From: Pogostemon cablin
Lineage: Eukaryota; Streptophyta; Magnoliopsida; Lamiales; Lamiaceae
Length of the DNA stretch: 64,000 nt
Assembly (NCBI GenBank): GCA_023678885.1
Contig: CM042997.1
Span: forward strand, 27,534,064 to 27,598,063
Reading direction: 5' to 3'
The number at the start of each line of letters is the position of its first letter. Position 1 is the first letter of the stretch. The position numbers were made by a program, and so were the translations under genes. This document shows positions 57,028 to 64,000 of this stretch, piece by piece. The notes beneath the pieces were generated by a model, which searched no databases, was not told the DNA's origin, and saw only the letters and a program-made list of their open reading frames with translations.

Positions 57028-60000
57028 ATGCCTGCCAAATCCAAGTAAGTGGGTTACCATTTCTGTTGATGGATCTGATGTGGGGTTTATGCTGTTTTTC
57101 TAATTTTGTTTGAATTTTTAGGTATCTGCAGTTTTGATTCATGATGATCGGATGTTCTGTTTTGATCTTTTTAGCATAATCAACTTAGAGATTGGAAACT
57201 TTGATGATTAGTGGTTTAATGGGGTTCTGTAACAGTGCTTGTTTTCTGATCTTAATCTGTAATCTTGGATGATTTGGTGTGAATTTTTTCGTTGGATTAT
57301 CAGTTATTCTAGCCTTTGTTCTTCATGTTTATCTATAAATGTTGGATGGATAAAGGGCATTGTTGCAAAAAGTGGAATTTCTTGGGAAGATTGTGTTTTT
57401 GGAGTGAAACCATATATGTGATATTGGATTTTATTGCCATATATAGCCAATAGATGCATTTCTGGATCTTGCATTGTCCTTTTCGATTCGAAAATGTGCC
57501 CTTATAGTTATGATTTCTGCTTGTGTAGACCTACTTTGTCTGGAACTCCCAACACAAAATCATCCCCAGCTACTCCTCGAGTTAGCAGGGGAGTGGCTAA
57601 ACCAAGTGGTGATTCGGTTTCTTCGCTACAAAATGGTAGGTTTTCGTTTGATCGATCGCCAGTATCTGTTTCGTCTAAGCCTAAAGTTGAGAGGTCATCT
57701 CCTAAGATCACCACCACCCCCACTGATGTAAGTGTAAAGAAATCCATTTTTAAAATGTACTGTCATGTAATATTGCATCGTGTGCTGATAGTGATTTTGC
57801 TTCTTAGAAAAAAGCTACTCGTATCATGAAGCCGTCATCAGAACTTCAGGCAGAGTTGAATCAAGTTCAGGAAGATCTAAAGAAGGCGAATGAGAAGTTG
57901 GTTTTGGTTGAGAAAGAAAAGGAAAATGCTTTTGAGGAAGTGAGGGAAGCAAAGAGGTTGTGTGATGAGGCAAATGAGAAGCTCATTGAAGCTTTAGCAG
58001 CTCAAAAACAAGCTGAAGAGAACTCTGAGATCGAGAAGTTCCGAGCGCTTGAGATGGAGCAGGTGGGCATTGATGTAACTAGTAAGAAGGAAGAAGAATG
58101 GGAGAAAGAGTTGGAAGCAGTGAGAAACCTACATGCTGTGGACGTGGCCGCTCTTTTGTCAGCCACTCAAGAGCTTCAGAAGGTGAAGCAAGAACTAACA
58201 ATGACTTGTGCTGCTAAAAACCAGGCGCTAAACCATGCTGACGATGCGACGAAAATAGCTGAGATTCATGTAGAAAAGGTGGAAGCTCTTTCTGGTGAAT
58301 TGCTCCGTTTGAAAACTGAGTTTGATTTAAGGATTGAAATGGAGACTATTGAGAAGAGTAAATTAGTATCAGAACTGAGATTGGAGATAGATTCTCTGAG
58401 AGAACAGCTCGAGAAGGCAAAGATTTTCGAGGATAAATTGTTGGAAACTGAAGCTGCATTCGAGCAGGTTAACGTTGATCTTGAGGCTTCGAAAATGGCT
58501 GAATGCTATGCATGTCATGTTGTGGGGGAGTTGCAAGTTAGAGTCAATGAATTAACGTTTCAGATTGAGGAAGCAAATAGATTAGAGAAATCAGCATCAG
58601 AATCTCTTGAATCGGTGACGAAACAGCTTGAAGACAACAAAGAATTATTGCATGGTGCAAATTCTGAAATTGCCATACTCAGTGAGAAAGTTGGGTTGCT
58701 GGAAATCTCAGACAGAAGGCGAAGAAACGATCTAGAGGAAGCAGAGCGTTGCCTAGATCAAGCTAAAGAGGAAGCTTCCGAAATGGTGAAGAAGGTAAAG
58801 TTTCTTGAGTCCGAGCTTGACACCTTAAAAGAAGAAAAATATCGGGCTCTGAACAGCGAAAAGCATGCCGAAGCTAGTTTAAAATCTCTGTTGGAAGAGA
58901 AGAACCAGCTTGTGAATGAGTTGGAAACATCCAGGGATGAAGAAGAGAAAAGCAAGAAGGCATTGGAAAGCTTAGCATCAGCTTTACATGAAGTCTCTTC
59001 AGAATCGAGAGAGGCGAAAGAAAAGCTAATTTCACTTCAAGCCGAGCATGAGAGTTACGAGACACAAATAGAGGAGTTGACAGTGGTATTAAGATCAACA
59101 AATGAGAAGTATGAAAGCTTGCTCAACGATGCCAAGAAAGAAATCGATGCTCTCACGCGGTCAGTTGAACTATCGAACCAAGATTACCAAAACTTGAAGG
59201 CTGAGTTTGAGGACAAGGAGCAACTTTTGATGAACTCTGTCATGAAATCTGAAGAAGAGAATTCTCATTTGGAAAATGAGGTAAAAAGGATGGCTAATTT
59301 GCTCAAAGTGGCTGAAGAAGAATCACATGCAACGAGGGAAGAAGGAGATCGATGGAGAAAGTCGTTCAAGGAAGCTGATTTAGAGGTGGTTTCTCTGAAA
59401 GGGGTTCTTGATGAAGCAAAGGCCGAGAGTGTAAGATTAAAAGAGAACTTAGATAAAACCGAAGATGAATTGCAGAGAACTCGTCTGGAGAATGAGGATC
59501 TCCGCAGAAGGGAGGCGACTTCTCTTGAGAAAGTTGAGGACTTATCCAAGATGCTTGAAGAAGCTATGGCCAAAAAGCAAGACGAAGAAAATGGCGAGCT
59601 CACAGATTGTGAAAAGGACTACGATGTCCTTCCAAAGGTAATCGAGTTCTCTGAACAAAACGGAACAGGAGAAGTGAAGCCAAACGAGGAGCTCGTATCT
59701 CAACACATCGAGCAACCTCTGACAGAGAAGCTCAAGCCCGACTATGTCAGTGACACAGCTGAGGAAGAGTTTCAATTCGAAAACTTCAACGATAAACTCA
59801 AGGATGGCGATGAGAAAGAGAAGGATACAACTGAAGTGGATCTTAAGATGTGGGAGAGCTGTAAGATTGATGCAAAGGATTTCTCTCCAGAGGGAGAAAC
59901 AGAGCAAGAATCATTCGAGGATGATCTGGAGCCCAAAACAGAAGGCAGCGATCCCTACGATCAGGCGAATGGGGGATCGTCGTACGACAACCATGGCAAC

Positions 60001-60105
60001 GGTGGGACATCGCCGTCGAAATCGAACAGTCAGAAGAAGAAGAAGGCCTTGCTTCACAAGTTTGGAAGCCTACTGAAGAAGAAAGGAAGTAACAATCTGA
60101 AGTAA
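57028..60105 (+). CDS. WEB-family coiled-coil protein (At3g02930/At5g16730-like)
   Basis: Three exons (57028-57044, 57529-57727, 57808-60105) give 837 residues. Exon 1 codes only MPAKSK(start). Exon 2 is Ser/Pro-rich with SP and TP sites (TPNTKSSPATPRVSR, FDRSPVSV, ERSSPK). Exon 3 is one very long coiled coil from SSELQAELNQVQEDLKKANE through about residue 630. An acidic tail follows, then a basic end KKKKALLHKFGSLLKKKG that is conserved in the family. The layout matches the WEB proteins annotated in Arabidopsis as At3g02930 and At5g16730. WEB1 and relatives act in chloroplast photorelocation with PMI2; the role of this subgroup is less clear and chloroplast targeting is not evident from the N-terminus. 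The start is supported by the family MPAKSK/MAAKSK beginning. The leader is CT-rich. Confidence 0.93.
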
Positions 60106-62305
60106 TAGGCTATCTTTGTGTTCTGTTTTTTTTTTTTTTTTACTTAAATGTGTTCTTAACTATGGAGGTATAGTTAATATTTTAATGTGGCACTTCATTT
60201 GCTTGATAAGTGTTTTTTTTTCTTTTCTTTATTTGCATTTGCCATTTTTTTATAGGTTGTTTAGAAATTGAAACTGAGAATATTTGTATCATTTAGATTC
60301 GTTTTCTAACAATGTAATGTGTGACATTTGTGTAATTTTTTAGTTGTTTTCATTTTACTTCAAGATTTAAATTGATTGCGCGATAATAATGTACTGCGAG
60401 GCTTACGATTTTGCCCATAGGTAAGGTCATTACTCATTAGTAAGGGTTAAGCGGATGGCTGTGATTTTTTTTTTTACTTTTATATATTTTAAAAATAAAT
60501 AAATTCTATCATTCTTTTTTAATCATCAAGCAAAATTAAAATTTGAGATTATATTAAGTGAGATGTGACATGAATTGATTATAAATATTAAAAGAAAATA
60601 ATATGGTAAGCAGCTCCATTCACTAACTCACTCTTTAATCTGCGCAACTTAAACACTTATGGATGTCATTACATTAGGAAAGCCAAAAAAAAAAAAAAAA
60701 ATACAGAACTTGTACAAGATATTTTATCAAACACTGTGCATAGCTACTTGGGCATACAAAAGTGTAGGAAGTAGTCACCATTTCACTCCAAATGCACTCT
60801 TAAACACAACTCAAATGTCTCTACAATGTATCACACTATATTCAAGAATGTTTATGCCCATCAAATGCACTCACCATATTTTCAATTCTCCTTGAGCATC
60901 AATAGATCGGTTTTGATAAGAATTACAACATGTGTAAGCAGATTTGAACTCCCTCCGTCCCATTTCAGATGGTACACTTTTCATTTTGGGTTGTCCCATA
61001 AAAGTTTGCACCTTCCTAAAAAAATAAAAAGTCAAACACAATTACTCTTCCTCGTACACTTTATTTATAAAAAAACCACCCCTACCTAACTCACCTAACA
61101 TACTTTATCATTTATTTATTACTTAAAATATCATAATACCACTAAAAGTTATCATTTTCTTAATATTCGTGTCGAAAAGGGGTGTGCAAACTTTCCTGGG
61201 ACGGAGGGAGTAGTTTCTTATCTTATTTAACTTTCCTACCTGAGCCAATAGAAGTCATATGTAAACACTACCTCTATACGCATAAAGAGTATATATCCTG
61301 GTGAAATTACAATTATGTTCTAATCTCTATGAAATTACAATTATACCCTAAATACTTAAATCTTAAAGGGCGAAATATATCCTAAATATTAGTAGTTGGG
61401 CATAACAATCTCTTTATTAGTAGTATTTATTTGATGATTGACTACTAGGTTTGATTTCCAAAATTGATTATACATTTACTTTATTCTATCCATTCTCTCA
61501 ATATTCTGCATAATTTTTATTATCATTACTTCATTTTTTTTATTTTTTAAAAAAAGAATTGCAATCAATGTTATTTAGGATTACTGTATGAGGATGAAAC
61601 CTAATAGAAAAGGTAGGCCAGATCATCGAAACGAGTGGCAAATCAAACCAACCTCCAAAGATGAACAAAATTGAAAGATTTTAAAGTGTAGCAAATAATA
61701 AGTAATGTCGATGGACTTGTAGCTCTAGCCTCCATGTTGCGTTTTCGAAGCTTCGAGAGATCTTCTTCTTCCTCTCATCGAGCATTCCACGGGTGGGTTT
61801 CCAAGTGTGATCAAATCCAGTAAGATAATTACCAAATCTTTCATCCAATGATAATTGAGATTTTATAACGAGTAATATAATTACCATGTCTTTCATCCAA
61901 TGGTAATTGAGGTTTTATAACGGTTATATTTTTCGTCCAACCATATGTTCGTCAAAAAAATAAATAAAAAATATCAGAACCATATGTTTGAAATAGATAC
62001 CTCACAAGTACGACTTTCATCTCATTACCGATTTATTCATTTAAATACTATCAAATCAAAATCAGATAATAACTGAATGACATTAATTAAAGTTTCCCAT
62101 CTCATTACCGATTTATTCATTTAAATTGATATTATAAAATATATTATCAAATCAAAATCCAATATCAGATAATAACTGAAAAATCAATATTTTCCTTAAT
62201 TAAACAGCAGATTCATTAATTACATTTTTACCTCAACAAAAAATATCCCTTGCATCAACCTATACATTCCACACACAAGAAACTTGCAATGAAAGTCTCA
62301 CTTCA
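60106..62305. other. WEB 3' region and intergenic DNA with tandem duplications
   Basis: The WEB 3' UTR lies just after 60105, with long T-runs. A Stowaway-like MITE is at 60949-61210. Two direct duplications occur upstream of the kinase: about 50 bp (tctttcatccaatg.taattgag.ttttataac) at 61830-61922, and about 80-90 bp (catctcattaccgatttattcatttaaat) at 62019-62185. Confidence 0.55.
60949..61210. mobile_element. Stowaway-like MITE
   Basis: Ends ctccctccgtcccatttcag and cctgggacggagggag are inverted. Inner words gtttgcacctt and ggtgtgcaaactttc also pair. The TA flank is seen on the right side only. Confidence 0.75.
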
Positions 62306-63164
62306 ATGGCTGCTTTAGGGTTTCGCAAAAAGAAAAAGTTTCATTCTGATGGTGGCTTCAATTATAACCATGGTAATTTCGTAAGTAGCTGGTTGCCAAA
62401 CTACAAGAAACTCGACGAGATCGGAGAGGGTGGATTCGGCGTCGTTTACCGGGCGGAATCGTGGTGGTGAAGGTGCTGAAAAAGTCCTGTCCAAGGACGA
62501 AAAGTGAAACCACCAATCTGCACAAACTCCCTCCTCACCCCAACATCGTCGAATTCAAGAAATGCTTCAGCAATGGTGATCGTGTATTCATGGTGATGGA
62601 GTACTTGGAGATGGACCTAGCGAGTTACCTCGACAGAATGAAGGAGTTGGGGAGGACTTTGACTCTGCTCCAAGTCAAAGCGGTAATGAGGCAGATTCTA
62701 CGAGGCGTTGACCATCTCCACAGCCATGGCGTGATGCACCGTGATCTGAAGCCGGGAATATCCTGGTGAGAGGAACGGGTCGGGTTAAGATATGCGATTT
62801 CGGGTTGTCGAAAGTGGTGGATCACAGGTTGTGCACTCCGGGTGTGGGTACTCCATGGTACAAGGCTCATGAAATACTGATCGGGTTGCCTTTTTACACC
62901 AAGGCGGTCGACTTGTGGTCGGTGGGGTTGCTGACGAAGAGAGTTCTGTTCCAAGAGGAGTCGGAAATTGGTGTGGTGCACAGCATTGAAACTGTGATGG
63001 TGGACGGGATGCCGGAGAGGGAGCTTCGTCGGAAGAAGTTAGGTGGCGCGGCGCCCATGTTGACGTCTAAGGGGTTTGATCTGCTCGAAGCCTTTCTGCC
63101 TGAGATTGTATACGAGAGAATTACAGCCAAAAAAGCACTCTCACACGCTTGGTTCAAAGAATAA
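62306..63164 (+). pseudogene. Intronless CDK-like protein kinase pseudogene
   Basis: The kinase signature is spread over three frames. Frame one (ATG 62306) gives MAALGFRKKKKFHSDG, then LDEIGEGGFGVVYRAE, and stops at 62468. Frame two (from 62461) has VVVKVLKK with the invariant Lys, HPNIVEFKKCF, VMEYLEMDLASYLD and HGVMHRDLKPG, and stops near 62767. Frame three has KICDFGLSKVV, VGTPWYKAHEI (normally APE), VDLWSVG and ITAKKALSHAWF to the stop at 63164. A deletion between the Gly loop and the Lys, and a single-base loss at about 62757 within the PxN codons, break it. The order resembles small intronless plant CDK-like kinases (CDKF-2 type). Lack of introns may mean a retrocopy or a naturally intronless family. 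An assembly error is the alternative to a true pseudogene. Confidence 0.8.
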
Positions 63165-64000
63165 GGATGATTCAATGATTGACTACTAAATAGGTTTGAT
63201 TTCCAAAATTTATTTTAAGTGGCTGCCAAGCCAAGGTACATTGATGGAGGAATATTCATTAATATTTTTAAGTAGGGATGTGAATTATTATTTTTTATCT
63301 ATTTACTTGTAGGATGGAAGCTCATGTTTTATGTAAGAGAGAGATTATTCAAAAAAGAATGCTTTTGTCACCATCAATAATTTTTTTTTTTCATATTTAA
63401 AATAACAACCTACTCAAACTTTTATTTATAACTTTTTTATTTTAAATATTTTTCTAAAAAATAATATATCAAATTAATCATATTTAAAAATCTTTAATTT
63501 AACATCCATATTGTATACAATATATAATATATAATTAAAAATTATAATAAAATATAGAATATTTTAATATTCAAATTTAATATTGATCATAATTATTGAA
63601 ATATTTAATATATTTAATTATTTTTTAAGATGGTAAATTAAAAGTTCATTTAGTATTATTGATGTGATTGTCTCCTATGCATATAGTATTATGGTTTTAA
63701 TTTTTTTTATAATAATTTTTACTTATTATTATAAAATTGAATAGTAATATACAATATATTATTTTTAATAATCTTATTTTAATCTTATATGTATCCATGT
63801 TAATATTTTAATTTATATTGTTATGATTAAATACTTATTTAATTTAAATAAATTTCAAAATAATAGTATAATATTTAAAAAGAAAATAAAATAAGAACTT
63901 ATTTTTATTTTTTATAAATAAATAAACAAATTGTGTTGATTTTAAAAGAGGAATGCAAAATATATAAATAGGAAGTAATATACATGATGAAAATCATTAA
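63165..64000. other. AT-rich DNA to the window end
   Basis: Nothing recognised beyond low-complexity A/T sequence and the immediate 3' flank of the kinase pseudogene. Confidence 0.4.

Noticed and set aside
58758..59907. Several Ser/Phe/Leu-rich minus-strand frames opposite the WEB gene
   Set aside because: Antisense of a Glu/Lys/Leu-rich coiled coil naturally gives open Ser/Phe/Leu frames.
1..64000. CRISPR array, operon or biosynthetic gene cluster
   Set aside because: The window is plant nuclear DNA; repeats are transposon-derived and neighbouring genes have unrelated functions.

Overview
This is a nuclear genomic segment from a flowering plant. Seven protein genes match well-known plant families, six of them with introns bounded by GT-AG (and one GC-AG) splice sites. 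Non-coding DNA is strongly AT-rich and packed with plant-type retroelements and miniature inverted-repeat transposons (MITEs). The protein sequences read like a dicot, possibly an asterid; the exact species cannot be told from the sequence alone. All exon models were assembled by eye from reading frame, splice sites and family resemblance, and every junction keeps frame.

Layout. 1-10 kb: intergenic DNA with a 208-bp tandem array (2.6-3.2 kb), two Stowaway-like MITEs, a short poly(A)-tailed retroposon (6.02-6.38 kb) and a degraded L1-type LINE on the minus strand (6.5-9.3 kb). 10.0-13.0 kb (+): CLC anion channel/exchanger, 6 exons. 14.3-18.2 kb (-): uridine kinase / uracil phosphoribosyltransferase-like dual-domain protein, 14 exons, one with a GC donor. 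18.4-19.5 kb: MITE cluster and minisatellite. 19.8-21.05 kb (-): second LINE fragment. 21.25-24.7 kb (+): 5'-truncated Ty3/gypsy chromovirus-like element with a very long LTR. 25.1-26.1 kb (-): uclacyanin-type blue copper protein. 27.3-32.4 kb (-): acid lipase with 9 exons and MITE-filled introns. 34.0-36.9 kb (-): N-terminally acylated plant protein of the uncharacterized At3g27210 type. 37-50.5 kb: gene-poor, with many MITEs, nested insertions and a perfect solo LTR. 50.6-51.0 kb (-): single-exon calmodulin-like protein (CML37/38/39 group). 51-57 kb: MITEs including a hAT-like element inside a Stowaway. 57.0-60.1 kb (+): WEB-family coiled-coil protein. 62.3-63.2 kb (+): frameshifted, intronless CDK-like kinase pseudogene.

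The genes do not form a pathway; each is an independent housekeeping, transport or signalling locus. No gene cluster or new biochemical system is supported. The most informative unusual material is the transposon archaeology (multi-layer nested MITEs, a hAT element with an 8-bp target duplication, a solo LTR, a fold-back subfamily with a shared internal duplication), a GC-AG intron in the nucleoside-kinase gene, and the broken kinase.
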